This document shows, one piece after another, positions 50,370-60,163 of a DNA stretch of 64,000 bases. The notes under the pieces were generated by a model. The model had not been told where the DNA came from, made no database searches, and saw only the letters and a program-made list of their open reading frames with translations. The DNA is from DATAEG01 sp963703085. GTDB lineage: Bacteria; Actinomycetota; Actinomycetes; Mycobacteriales; Jatrophihabitantaceae. How positions within the stretch are numbered: the first letter of the stretch is position 1; each line of letters starts with the position of its first letter. The stretch spans positions 3,348,001 to 3,412,000 of the forward strand of contig OY969789.1 of assembly GCA_963703085.1 (NCBI GenBank), written 5' to 3'. The translations under genes were made by a program, and so were the position numbers.

Positions 50370-50455
50370 CCGCCCCGCGCGGCAAGCACTGGACCGCACC
50401 CCAACCAGCGGACGCCAGTCGACCAATTCAGCCGCGGTGACGAGACCGCGTCACG

Positions 50456-50590
50456 AGGCGATGAGCGCTCGCGCGAAGAGCAGATCGCCGGCGCGCGACG
50501 AAGGAGCGCTTGCCGCGAGCGAAGCGAGCATCGATTGCAAGTGTTGGCCCGATGCGAAGCGAGGGTCAGCGCGAGTAATCGATCAGGCGA
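50456..50590. repeat. Repeat-like stretch with GAGCGAAGCGAGC modules
   Basis: In the 229-bp convergent gap between DUF3040 and the transglutaminase gene there are short recurring modules. GGAGCGCTTGCCGCGAGCGA (from 50505) is followed by AGCGAGC, GATGCGAAGCGAGGG and GCGCGAG. The pattern matches the dispersed repeats common in high-GC actinobacterial intergenic DNA, and the CTTGC-AGCGAA core resembles the 8763-8914 minisatellite. No gene is seen. Confidence 0.45.
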
Positions 50591-50598
50591 TCAGTAAA

Positions 50599-52878
50599 TC
50601 AGTGCCGGCGCATCGTCGAGCTCGGCCAGAACCGCATCTTGAGCCGGGCCGGTCGACTCAGCCTGGCGAGCAGGTCCCGACGGGATTGCCGGACCGACGC
50701 GATGGCGCGGTCGACGTCCGCAGCGGGCCGGTGCGCTGAGGGGTCGGCGTAGAGCTCTTGCTCGGTGGCCAGGGCGAGGTCGTCCATCGGCTGGCGATGC
50801 GTCACCCCGTGTTTCTGCAACCATCCCGGCACCTGGCGCGGCGTGGTCGGCGGCGGCCAGGCCACTCCGGCGTCGGTCGCGGTCGCCCGCAGCTCCTGCC
50901 ATACCGGTCCGACCCGAGCGCTGCGGCGGGCGCTCCGGTACCGCTCGCCGCGTTGCCGGCGGCGCAGGCCCGGCGGGATCGCGGCCAGCACCAGGACGAT
51001 CACGACCGCGAGTGCGGCGGCGGTGAATCCGAACGGCACGCGAAGTCCGACGTTGGATCCGCTGCCCACGGCGGCCGGTGTGCTCGACGTGGCCCCCGAC
51101 CCGGTGGCCGTGCTGGCGCTCTTGTTGGCGGAAGGCTCCGCGTTCGTCTTGGTGGGTCCGGTCGGGCTGGTGGATGCGGTCTGCCAGGGCAGCGGCTGCT
51201 GGCGGGTGGCGTCGCTGCCCGACAACGGCGTCGGGTCGAACGGGATCCAGCCGATGCCCTCGAAATAGGCCTCCACCCAGGCATGGGCATCGTGGCTGGT
51301 GACGGTGACCTCACCGTTCTTCAGCGGACCGTGGGTGTAGCCGAGCACGACCCGGGACGGGATGTTGGCCACCCGCAGCATGATCGCCATGGCTGCGGCG
51401 TATTGCTGGCAGAAGCCCTGCTTCTGGCGCAGGAAGTCCAGCAGCGCGTCGCCGGTGTCACCGGTCTTGGTCTGCAGGTTGTAGGTGAAGCCGTTGGCCG
51501 GTGAGAGGTAGTCCTGGATCGCCAGGGCCCGGTCGTAGGCGTTCGTGGCGCCGACGACGGCTCCGGCGACAATCCCCTTCACGTCGTCCGGGACCAGGTT
51601 GGTGCCCGGTTGCGGCTTGCTGTCCGGTGCCGCGCGGAGCTGTTCGGCCGAGGGGTTCGGCGCCGCGACCTGCTCTGTGTAGGTCTCGTCGTGCCGGCTC
51701 AGCGAACCGCTGAGCGTGCCGGTGGTGACGTCCCAACCCCAGTCCTTGCGCAGCCCCTCGAACCGGCTCGGAGCGGTGAAGAACGGCAGTGCGTCCTTCA
51801 GCTCCAGCACCTGGAACGACGCGTCGTAGGTCTCGGTCGGGCTCGGTTCCGGTTCGGACTTGGCCAGCGTGTCCGGTGTCGGGGTCCGCTCGTCACGGGT
51901 GCCACCGGAGCGCCACCCGCTTGGCGTGTACTGGGTCAGCACCTTCGACCGCAGGTAGAACGGCGACTGCTCACCGGACACCTTCACCTTGAGCAGGTCG
52001 ATCGGGTCCTGCCGGCGCAGCTCGCCGGCGAGATCGGCGAAGGCCGAGATCGCGGTCCCGCCACCGCCGCTGCCGTCACCGCCGGTGCCGCGGTGGAAGG
52101 CGTCCAGCAGGACGTCCCTGCCGAGGCCGGGCAGCAGTGACGGAATCGCCACCGCGAGGACCACGGCGATGGTCGCGATCCGGGCGCCGGACGCACCGAG
52201 GCGCAACGGCCGCTGGGTGGTCTGTCCGACCCGCGGCACGACCCGACCCCATTCGGTGGCGTCACGACGCGACGCCGCGGCCAGGATGATCAGGTAACCG
52301 ACAGCGGCGACGGTGAACTGCAGCCAGCCGATCGCCGAGCCCTTGACGGCGCCGACGACGGTGAAGATGGCAAGGAAGCCGATGCCGGCGAGGGCAGGGG
52401 AGCGACGGACCACGGCGAGCCAGTCGGTCAGCGCAGCGAGCAGGCCCACCGCGGGCACCACGTACAACCGGATACCGGCGGTGGAGTGCAGCGGAGTGGT
52501 GCTGTTCGAGATGACCGAGTTGGTGTCGCTGTGCAGGTCGACGATGCGCTGCCAGGTGCCCGATCCGGGCAGCACGCCGCCGAAGGAACCACGGTGCAGG
52601 TACAGCGTTGTCACGTAGAGGATGAGCAGCACCAGGCCCGGAAGCAGGTGGGCGGCCTTCGGGGTGGCTCGGATGCGCAGCACCATGGCGGGCACGGTCA
52701 CCACGAGGATCGCGCCGATCGACTCGATGAACCACCGGTTGTCGGTGAACAGCGTCCCGATCGGCAATGCCCCGAGCACCGAGCCCACCGCGCTGCCGGC
52801 GGTAGTGACCACGCCGACCGACATCAACGTGGACACCGCCGGGCGATACCGCGCCGCCGGCGGGGCGACCGTGCTCAC
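50599..52878 (-). CDS. TgpA-like transglutaminase-domain membrane protein
   Basis: A 759-residue membrane protein. About six N-terminal helices (to residue 235) are followed by an extracytoplasmic region with a transglutaminase-like fold. Its triad is Cys in QKQGFCQQYAAAMAIMLRVA, His in VTSHDAHAWVEAYFEGIG and Asp in WIPFDPTPL. A Ser/Thr-rich linker, one more helix (FGFTAAALAVVIVLVLAAIP) and a basic cytosolic tail complete it. TgpA proteins probably act on cell-wall or surface proteins. The GTG at 52878 overlaps the DUF58 stop by GTGA; the longer frame lies inside DUF58. Third gene of moxR-DUF58-tgpA. Confidence 0.9.
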   Translation of the reverse strand: MSTVAPPAARYRPAVSTLMSVGVVTTAGSAVGSVLGALPIGTLFTDNRWFIESIGAILVVTVPAMVLRIRATPKAAHLLPGLVLLILYVTTLYLHRGSFGGVLPGSGTWQRIVDLHSDTNSVISNSTTPLHSTAGIRLYVVPAVGLLAALTDWLAVVRRSPALAGIGFLAIFTVVGAVKGSAIGWLQFTVAAVGYLIILAAASRRDATEWGRVVPRVGQTTQRPLRLGASGARIATIAVVLAVAIPSLLPGLGRDVLLDAFHRGTGGDGSGGGGTAISAFADLAGELRRQDPIDLLKVKVSGEQSPFYLRSKVLTQYTPSGWRSGGTRDERTPTPDTLAKSEPEPSPTETYDASFQVLELKDALPFFTAPSRFEGLRKDWGWDVTTGTLSGSLSRHDETYTEQVAAPNPSAEQLRAAPDSKPQPGTNLVPDDVKGIVAGAVVGATNAYDRALAIQDYLSPANGFTYNLQTKTGDTGDALLDFLRQKQGFCQQYAAAMAIMLRVANIPSRVVLGYTHGPLKNGEVTVTSHDAHAWVEAYFEGIGWIPFDPTPLSGSDATRQQPLPWQTASTSPTGPTKTNAEPSANKSASTATGSGATSSTPAAVGSGSNVGLRVPFGFTAAALAVVIVLVLAAIPPGLRRRQRGERYRSARRSARVGPVWQELRATATDAGVAWPPPTTPRQVPGWLQKHGVTHRQPMDDLALATEQELYADPSAHRPAADVDRAIASVRQSRRDLLARLSRPARLKMRFWPSSTMRRH

Positions 52879-54197
52879 TGCGGGCCGCCCAGCGCCGCAG
52901 CCGTCCGGGCGTCGTGCAACATCCCCACCCCGCCCTGGGCGAGCAATCCGGCCCAGCAGTCCGCGACGTCCGCGCCCGGAGTGCTCACCCGCAGCACCCG
53001 CCAGCCGGCCTCGGTGAGCAGCAATTCCGCGTGCCGGGCCCGTTGTTCGTACAGCTGCGCCGAGGTGTTGGTGGCGTAGCCCCACTCGTTGGTGTCGAGC
53101 AGCAACGCCAGCGCGTTGCCCGGACTGCGATGACCGCTGGACAGCAGATATGCGCTGGTGTCGTCCAGCACGCCGAGCACCGCGATGACGATGCTGTCCC
53201 GACTCGTCCCGTTGACCGTATCGGCGACGTCGCCCAAATCCGCGCGATCCGACGGTTGCACGGTGGCGAGGTGATCCAGCAGTTGCCCGACGTCGGCGAA
53301 GCGAGTGGGCACGCTGCCGACCACGAGGTCGATCTCCCGCCCGCGGGCGGACAGGTGCGCGGCGATGCTGGCCACTGCGCTCACCGCCCACTCGAAGCTG
53401 TCCACGGATCGAGCGGCATCGCCCGTCGACGACGTCGAGCTGCTCGATCGGTGTGCCGCTGCCCGGGTGTCCAACAGCAGGGTGGTCCGGCTGTGCCAGG
53501 GCCGTTCCTCCTGGCGGACCATCAACTGCCCGGTGCGTGCCGTCGAGCGCCAGTGCACCTTGCGCAGGTCGTCGCCCTCGCGGTATTCGCGGGTGGACGC
53601 GTCATCGGAGCCGTGCGCACCGACGGAGTGACTGCCGGACTGCTCGGCCACGTCCCACGAGGTCGGCAGTGGGCCGTCCGGTAACCCGTCCACGATCGGC
53701 AGTACCAGGAAGTCCGAGGTGGCCCGGAAGGCGCGGTTGCGCTCGACCAGTCCGAACGGATCGGTGACCCGCATCTGCAGCGGGCCGACCCGGTACTTGC
53801 CGCGGCGCATCGGCGGCAGGTGATAGGCGAGCGTGCGGGTCTCCCGGCCGCGCAAGGAATCCAGGGTGAACCGGGCCCGGCCGGCCAGCGGAGCGGCCAG
53901 GGTGTCCTCGAGCAGCAGTGCCCCGGTGGGCAGTAGCGACTGGTTGGTCAGCGAGACCGACACGGTCACCTGATCACCGCCGGCCGAACGCTCCGGCTGG
54001 ACCGATCGGGCACACCTGATCGTCACCCGGGCGCGGCTGACGATGAAGGATGCGGTGAGCGGCACGGCGATCAGCAACACGGCGACCCGCACGAGATCGC
54101 GCTGACCGAGCAGCACGCCACAGACGGCCGCCGTGATCCCTGCGGTGAGCAGGGCACTGCCGCGGGTGGTGAGGCCGATCCGTCTACGCGCCTGCAC
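52875..54197 (-). CDS. DUF58 domain-containing membrane protein
   Basis: A 440-residue protein with two N-terminal membrane helices (about 14-50). The DUF58 core, related to von Willebrand factor A domains, carries REYREGDDLRKVHWRSTART followed by GQLMVRQEERP. MoxR-type ATPases are thought to act on such partners in assembly of surface or metal-containing proteins. The C-terminal half (DLVVGSVPTRFADVGQLLDH) is variable. It lies 27 bp after moxR and overlaps the transglutaminase gene, the standard three-gene order in actinobacteria. Confidence 0.9.
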   Translation of the reverse strand: MQARRRIGLTTRGSALLTAGITAAVCGVLLGQRDLVRVAVLLIAVPLTASFIVSRARVTIRCARSVQPERSAGGDQVTVSVSLTNQSLLPTGALLLEDTLAAPLAGRARFTLDSLRGRETRTLAYHLPPMRRGKYRVGPLQMRVTDPFGLVERNRAFRATSDFLVLPIVDGLPDGPLPTSWDVAEQSGSHSVGAHGSDDASTREYREGDDLRKVHWRSTARTGQLMVRQEERPWHSRTTLLLDTRAAAHRSSSSTSSTGDAARSVDSFEWAVSAVASIAAHLSARGREIDLVVGSVPTRFADVGQLLDHLATVQPSDRADLGDVADTVNGTSRDSIVIAVLGVLDDTSAYLLSSGHRSPGNALALLLDTNEWGYATNTSAQLYEQRARHAELLLTEAGWRVLRVSTPGADVADCWAGLLAQGGVGMLHDARTAAALGGPQ

Positions 54198-54224
54198 GGG
54201 TGTCCTCCGCTGCCTGGACGTCGG

Positions 54225-55421
<1,197 letters not shown>

Positions 55422-55621
55422 TGAGTCGATCGCTCCTTGGTCCCGTTGGCCGTGCCTGCCGGTCAGTATCCCGTACCAGCAGGCTACGTGGCTGGGCGTG
55501 ACCGAATCGGCCGGATGCGGCGCCGCCGGGCTGGGTCCGGAGTCTGACCACCGTACGGTGCCCGGTCCGGTCGGCACCGGCCCGCGACCGGATCGGTTCC
55601 GGTCCGTTACCTACCTAGAAA

Positions 55622-55665
55622 TGGGGGATGGTGGGGTATGGTGGGGCGAAGTGGGGAAGTTGGGT
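55622..55665 (+). promoter_or_regulatory. MraZ operator: TGGGG repeats every 10 bp
   Basis: TGGGG occurs at 55622, 55632, 55642 and 55652, with TGGGT at 55661. This exact 10-bp spacing on one DNA face is the known MraZ box. It lies 20-60 bp before the mraZ start, so MraZ probably represses its own operon. TACCTA-TAGAA at about 55608-55620 may be the -10. Confidence 0.9.
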
Positions 55666-55684
55666 GAGCTGGAGGGGGTGCGCG

Positions 55685-56113
55685 ATGTTTCTCGGCACGC
55701 ACACGCCCCGGCTGGACGACAAGGGCCGGCTGGCCCTGCCGGCTCGGTTCCGGTCCGACCTGGCCGAAGGGCTGGTCATCAGCAAGGGCCAGGAACGCTG
55801 CCTGTTCATCTTCCCGATCGAGGAGTTCACCCGGGTGACTGCGGCGCTGCGCACTGCGCCGCTCACCCAGAAGGCGGTGCGCGACTACAGCCGGGTGCTG
55901 TTCGCCAGCGCATCGCAGGAGAGCCCGGACGGCCAGGGCCGGATCACTGTGCCGCCGCAGCTGCGTGAGTACGCCGGGTTGCGCAAGGACTGTGTCGTCA
56001 TCGGCGCGGACACCCGCGTCGAAGTCTGGGACGCCGAGGCCTGGACCCGGTACCTCGCCGAGCGCGAGCAGGGATTCGCCGACGCGGAGGAGGTGATCCC
56101 CGGGGTGCTGTGA
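55685..56113 (+). CDS. mraZ: Transcriptional regulator MraZ
   Basis: A 142-residue regulator of the dcw cluster. It has two SpoVT/AbrB-like halves, each with a DXXXR motif: DDKGRLALPARF and DGQGRITVPPQL. It forms rings that bind several TGGG repeats. GGAGGGGG lies 8 nt before the ATG and the operator is just upstream, consistent with autorepression. It is first in mraZ-rsmH-ftsL-ftsI-murE-murF-mraY. Confidence 0.96.
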   Translation: MFLGTHTPRLDDKGRLALPARFRSDLAEGLVISKGQERCLFIFPIEEFTRVTAALRTAPLTQKAVRDYSRVLFASASQESPDGQGRITVPPQLREYAGLRKDCVVIGADTRVEVWDAEAWTRYLAEREQGFADAEEVIPGVL

Positions 56114-56134
56114 GCCGGCATCGCCATTGGAGCC

Positions 56135-56173
56135 TCCCCACTGGGTCTCCCCACTGGGTCTCCCCACTGGGCC
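56135..56173. repeat. Three 13-bp direct repeats between mraZ and rsmH
   Basis: TCCCCACTGGGTC occurs at 56135 and 56148, with a third copy from 56161 that differs at its end. On the minus strand each unit gives GTGGGGA, so TGGGG recurs with 13-bp spacing. It lies in the 258-bp mraZ-rsmH gap, where no other feature is visible except the GAGGAGGG site of rsmH. Confidence 0.8.
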
Positions 56174-56371
56174 CCACCACCGCCCCAGCCCCGACAAGCA
56201 CCACCGCACTGGCGAGGTCTCCGGTGCGTTCCGGCCTCCTCCCGCTCGCGTCCTGATGCACCTTCCCCGGTGTCAGGGCGGACCGAGCGGGTGGGGACCA
56301 GAGCGACCGGCGAGCGCACCACACCGTTCCGCACACCCACGACCGCAGCAGAGCACGCCGAGGAGGGCAGT

Positions 56372-57325
56372 GTGACCGACCAGCAACGGCATATCCCGGT
56401 GCTGCGGGAGCGGGTGCTGGCGTTGCTCGCACCGGCGCTGGACGGTCCGGACGCGGTGGTGGTCGACGCGACGGTCGGACTGGGTGGACATGCCGAAGCG
56501 CTGCTGGCCGCCCACCCCGGTATCACCCTGGTGGGACTCGACCGCGACCCCCAAGCGCTGCAGCGCAGCGGCGAGCGCTTGGCCCGGTTCGCCGACCGAC
56601 TTCATCTCGTGCACGCCGTGTACGACGAGATGCCCGACGTGTTGCACCGCCTCGGACTGCCGGGCGTCGACGGCGCCCTGTTCGACCTGGGCGTCTCGTC
56701 CATGCAACTCGACGACGCCGGGCGCGGATTCGCCTACTCCCGGGACGCCCCGCTCGACATGCGAATGGACCAGAACCGGGGCATCACCGCCGCGGATGTG
56801 GTCAACGGCTACTCGGTCGCGGAACTGGCCGGTGTATTGCGTACCTACGGCGAGGAGCGCTTCGCCCTGCGCATCGCCAAGGCGATCGACCGGGCCCGCC
56901 GCACGACGCCGGTGCAGTCCACCAGTGAGCTGTCCGAACTGGTGCGCTCGGCGATCCCCGCGGCTGCCCGGGCCACCGGGGGCCACCCGGCGAAGCGCAC
57001 CTTCCAGGCGTTGCGCATCGAGGTCAACGGGGAACTCGACGCCGTCCGCGCCGCGATCCCGGCTGCGGTCGGGAAGCTGAACATGAACGGGCGCATCGCG
57101 GTGCTGGCCTACCACTCGCTGGAGGACCGGATCGTGAAGCAGACGCTCGCCGCGGGTGCCTCGGACCGCACGCCGGCCGACCTGCCGGTGTCGTTGCCCG
57201 ACCGGCAACCGTATCTGCGGCTGCTCACGCACGGCGCCGAGCAGGCCAGCGCTGCCGAGATCGAGCTGAACCCCCGGTCGAAGTCGGTGCGGCTGCGTGC
57301 CGCGGAGCGGATCGGACAGCCATGA
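56372..57325 (+). CDS. rsmH: 16S rRNA C1402 N4-methyltransferase RsmH (MraW)
   Basis: A 317-residue methyltransferase that makes N4-methylC1402 of 16S rRNA. Markers are HIPVLRERVLALLAPAL, SAM motif VVVDATVGLGGHAEALLAAH, ALFDLGVSSMQLDDAGRGFA and YSRDAPLDMRMDQ. TFQALRIEVNGELDAVRAAI and LAYHSLEDRIVKQ are also invariant. GTG start with GAGGAGGG 5 nt upstream; the longer frame to 56270 lacks a site. ftsL follows after 28 bp. Confidence 0.96.
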   Translation: MTDQQRHIPVLRERVLALLAPALDGPDAVVVDATVGLGGHAEALLAAHPGITLVGLDRDPQALQRSGERLARFADRLHLVHAVYDEMPDVLHRLGLPGVDGALFDLGVSSMQLDDAGRGFAYSRDAPLDMRMDQNRGITAADVVNGYSVAELAGVLRTYGEERFALRIAKAIDRARRTTPVQSTSELSELVRSAIPAAARATGGHPAKRTFQALRIEVNGELDAVRAAIPAAVGKLNMNGRIAVLAYHSLEDRIVKQTLAAGASDRTPADLPVSLPDRQPYLRLLTHGAEQASAAEIELNPRSKSVRLRAAERIGQP

Positions 57326-57353
57326 GCGAAGCCCGCCGAGCGAATGGACGCCC

Positions 57354-57974
57354 ATGAGTGAGCGCACCGAAAAGCGACCGACCGGACCGACGGAGGCTGG
57401 GAGCCGTACCCAGCAGGGGACCGACACCGATCGGATCAGTCCGCGCCGACCGGTACCGGGCCGGGCCGGCGACCCCGGTCGGCACCGGATCCCGTTCGCG
57501 GTGCTGCTCGCCGCGATCCTGATCGGCGGGCTGCTCGCCCTACTCGGGTTGAACACGGCCTCGGCCGCCGGCGAAGTCGCGCAGCGCAAATACGACGCGG
57601 CGAACGCCTCGCTCAGCGATATCCAACAACAGCTCACCCGCGATCTGGCCGCGCACCAGTCGCCGGCTGAGCTGGCCAAGGAAGCTGCCCGCTTGGGCCT
57701 GATCCCGGCGGCCAACCCGGCGTTCCTGCGGTTCAACCCGGACGGCTCGGTGACCATCCTCGGCAGCCCCGGCCCGGTGACGATCCCGGCGCCGCAGCCG
57801 AAGCAGAAGAAGAAGGCGAGCTCGCCGCCGAAGACCACAGGGAAACCGACCGGGCGGACCGGTACGACGACGACCACAGGTACATCGCGGGCCGGCGCCG
57901 GGGCGGCGGGCACGTCGAAGGCCACGCCGTCCGGCGGCGCCACCACCCAGACCCTGCCAGGGGGACCCCGATGA
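57354..57974 (+). CDS. ftsL: FtsL-like septum protein
   Basis: A 206-residue single-pass protein by position and layout FtsL. It has a basic N-terminus of about 50 residues, one membrane helix (about 49-71, IPFAVLLAAILIGGLLALLG), and an extracytoplasmic coiled-coil-like stretch (AQRKYDAANASLSDIQQQL). Then comes LAKEAARLGLIPAANPAFLR, the usual FtsL/FtsB hydrophobic end. The tail is Lys/Pro/Thr/Gly-rich and unusually long. FtsL joins FtsB and FtsQ to activate FtsWI. Sequence identity is low in this family, so the call relies on gene order and shape. Overlaps ftsI by ATGA. Confidence 0.8.
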   Translation: MSERTEKRPTGPTEAGSRTQQGTDTDRISPRRPVPGRAGDPGRHRIPFAVLLAAILIGGLLALLGLNTASAAGEVAQRKYDAANASLSDIQQQLTRDLAAHQSPAELAKEAARLGLIPAANPAFLRFNPDGSVTILGSPGPVTIPAPQPKQKKKASSPPKTTGKPTGRTGTTTTTGTSRAGAGAAGTSKATPSGGATTQTLPGGPR

Positions 57975-60067
57975 GCCCGACGCCGCCGCGTAATCCCGGA
58001 CCGCCGCACGGGCGTCGGCCCCGGCCCCGGCCCGCCACCTCCGGCCAGAGCACGCCGGACCGCAGCACGCCGGACCGCCGCGCCCCCGGCCAGCCGATCA
58101 ACCCGCGATTCACCGGCAACGTCCCGCCGGCCCGGCCGGCTCGACCGCTCGCCCCGACCGGCCGGGCGGCACCTGCCGAACGGCCCCGCCCGGCCGACCG
58201 CAGGGTGGCCCCAGCCCGCCCCGCGACTGCACGCCCCACGACTGCACGTTCTGCAACCCCGCGCGGCGGCACGGCGGCCCGGCCTGCGGTGCGTCCGAAA
58301 CGAGCGCCGGCCGCCCGTCGCTCGCGGCGTAGGTCGGGGCTGCGCCTGGGCCGCTCGACCCGGCGGCTCACCTTCGGCTTCGGCGTGGTGTGCGCGTTGC
58401 TCACCGTCGTGGGCGGACGTCTCGTGCAGCTGCAGGGCGTCGACCCCGGTGACTACGCCCGCGCTGCTGCTGCCGAGCGGCTGACCACGATCACGCTGAA
58501 CGCGGCGCGCGGGGAGATCGTCGACCGCAATGGTGTCGTGCTCGCCTACACCGGCGGGGCGAAGGACGTCATCGCCGATCCCTCGCAGATCTCGGCGGAC
58601 AACCGGCTGACCTATGCGATGCAGCTCGCGCCACTGGTCGGCGCCAAGGTCAACGACCTCCTCGCGTTGCTGTCGAAGCCGGGGAAGTACGCCATGTTGG
58701 GCCGCTCGATCGCTCCCGGGACCGCCACCGAAATCGCCAAGCTGAATTTGGCCGGCGTGTATCAGGAGGCAACCGCACAACGGTTGTATCCGGGTGGTAC
58801 CACCGGAGCCAACGTCGTCGGTCTGGTGCACTCCGACGGCACCGGTGCCGCCGGCATCGAGCAGCAGTACAACGCTCTGCTCAACGGCAAGGATGGCCAG
58901 ACCACCTACGAGCGGGACGTCAACGGCAACATCAACCCGGCCGGCTATAACCGCACGGTGCCACCGGTCAACGGCGGCACCGTCACCCTGACGCTCTCGC
59001 AGGATCTGCAGTACATGGTGCAGACCGAGCTGGACAAGATGGTGAAGGCCAGCGGCGCCCGTGGTGGTCAGGTCTGCGTGCTGGACCGCAACGGCAACGT
59101 GCTCGCGCTGGCGGCGAACAACACGTTCAACTCGCAGGACCCGAGCACGATCGGGCCCAACACGCCGCTGAACGCGGCCATCCAGGAGCCCTACGAGCCG
59201 GGCTCGGTCAACAAGGTGGTGGCGTTCTCCGCGGCGCTGCAGCACAACCTCATCACGCCGCGCACCGTCATCTCGGTGCCGGACAGCATCCAGATGGGCG
59301 GCATCACGGTGAACGACGCGTGGTGGCACCCGGTGCAGAAGATGACAGCGACAGGCATCATCGCCGAGTCCAGCAACGTCGGCTCGCTGAAAATTGCGCA
59401 GAAGGTGGGTGGCTCCACCTGGGACGAGCAGGCGAAGCTCTACGGGCTCGGCCAGCGCACCGGCATCGAGCTGCCCGGGGAGAGCGCGGGCGTGCTGCCG
59501 GACATGAAGGACTGGTCCGCCTCGACCTTCGCGAACCTGCCGATCGGCCAGGGGGTGTCGATGACGGTGCTGCAGATGACGTCGATGTACCAGGCGATCG
59601 CCAACGGTGGGGTACGGATCGCGCCGCGCATCGTCTCCTCGACGACCGCGCCAGACGGCACCGTCACCACAACCCGGCAACCAGCCGGAGTACGAGCGAT
59701 CAGCGAGCAGACGGCGACGACGCTGCGCACCATGCTCGAGTCGGTCATGCAACCGAACGGCGGTACCGGCACCAAAGCCGCGATCAAGGGATACCGCATC
59801 GCCGGCAAGACCGGTACGGCGCAGCAACCGGATCCCAAGACCGGCCGGTACAGCAACTCGATGTACTGGGACACGTTCGCCGGGATCGCGCCGGCCGACA
59901 ACCCCCAGTTCGAGATCGGAATCATGATCGACAACCCGAAACACGGCGTGGAGGGCGGCGATGTCGCCGCGCCGCTCTTCCACGACATCGCCACCTACCA
60001 GCTGCAGCACGCAGGAACCGCACCGTCGGGCAGCCAGACCAAGTCGGTGCCGTTCGTGGTGTCGTGA
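57971..60067 (+). CDS. ftsI: Septal peptidoglycan transpeptidase FtsI (PBP3)
   Basis: A 698-residue class B penicillin-binding protein that cross-links septal peptidoglycan. An unusually long, Pro/Arg/Ala-rich cytosolic part of about 130 residues precedes the membrane helix (about 134-155, LTFGFGVVCALLTVVGGRLV). The pedestal domain starts AARGEIVDRNGVVLAYTGGA. The active site is Ser in YEPGSVNKVVAFS (near 410), SxN in AESSNVGSLKIAQ (near 466) and KTG in IAGKTGTAQQP (near 613). MurE follows 96 bp downstream with its own promoter. Confidence 0.95.
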   Translation: MSPTPPRNPGPPHGRRPRPRPATSGQSTPDRSTPDRRAPGQPINPRFTGNVPPARPARPLAPTGRAAPAERPRPADRRVAPARPATARPTTARSATPRGGTAARPAVRPKRAPAARRSRRRSGLRLGRSTRRLTFGFGVVCALLTVVGGRLVQLQGVDPGDYARAAAAERLTTITLNAARGEIVDRNGVVLAYTGGAKDVIADPSQISADNRLTYAMQLAPLVGAKVNDLLALLSKPGKYAMLGRSIAPGTATEIAKLNLAGVYQEATAQRLYPGGTTGANVVGLVHSDGTGAAGIEQQYNALLNGKDGQTTYERDVNGNINPAGYNRTVPPVNGGTVTLTLSQDLQYMVQTELDKMVKASGARGGQVCVLDRNGNVLALAANNTFNSQDPSTIGPNTPLNAAIQEPYEPGSVNKVVAFSAALQHNLITPRTVISVPDSIQMGGITVNDAWWHPVQKMTATGIIAESSNVGSLKIAQKVGGSTWDEQAKLYGLGQRTGIELPGESAGVLPDMKDWSASTFANLPIGQGVSMTVLQMTSMYQAIANGGVRIAPRIVSSTTAPDGTVTTTRQPAGVRAISEQTATTLRTMLESVMQPNGGTGTKAAIKGYRIAGKTGTAQQPDPKTGRYSNSMYWDTFAGIAPADNPQFEIGIMIDNPKHGVEGGDVAAPLFHDIATYQLQHAGTAPSGSQTKSVPFVVS

Positions 60068-60150
60068 CCCGTGCCGACGCCGCCGACCGCCGCCCGGCCG
60101 GCCGTTGGCTGAGCCCAGCGGGACCCGGACGAACGTGCAATCGTGCCGAC

Positions 60151-60156
60151 TAGGCT
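60151..60156 (+). promoter_or_regulatory. -10 element TAGGCT, leaderless promoter of murE
   Basis: TAGGCT ends seven bases before the murE ATG at 60164. It indicates that murE-murF-mraY can be transcribed independently of mraZ-ftsI. Confidence 0.5.
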
Positions 60157-60163
60157 GAGCGAG

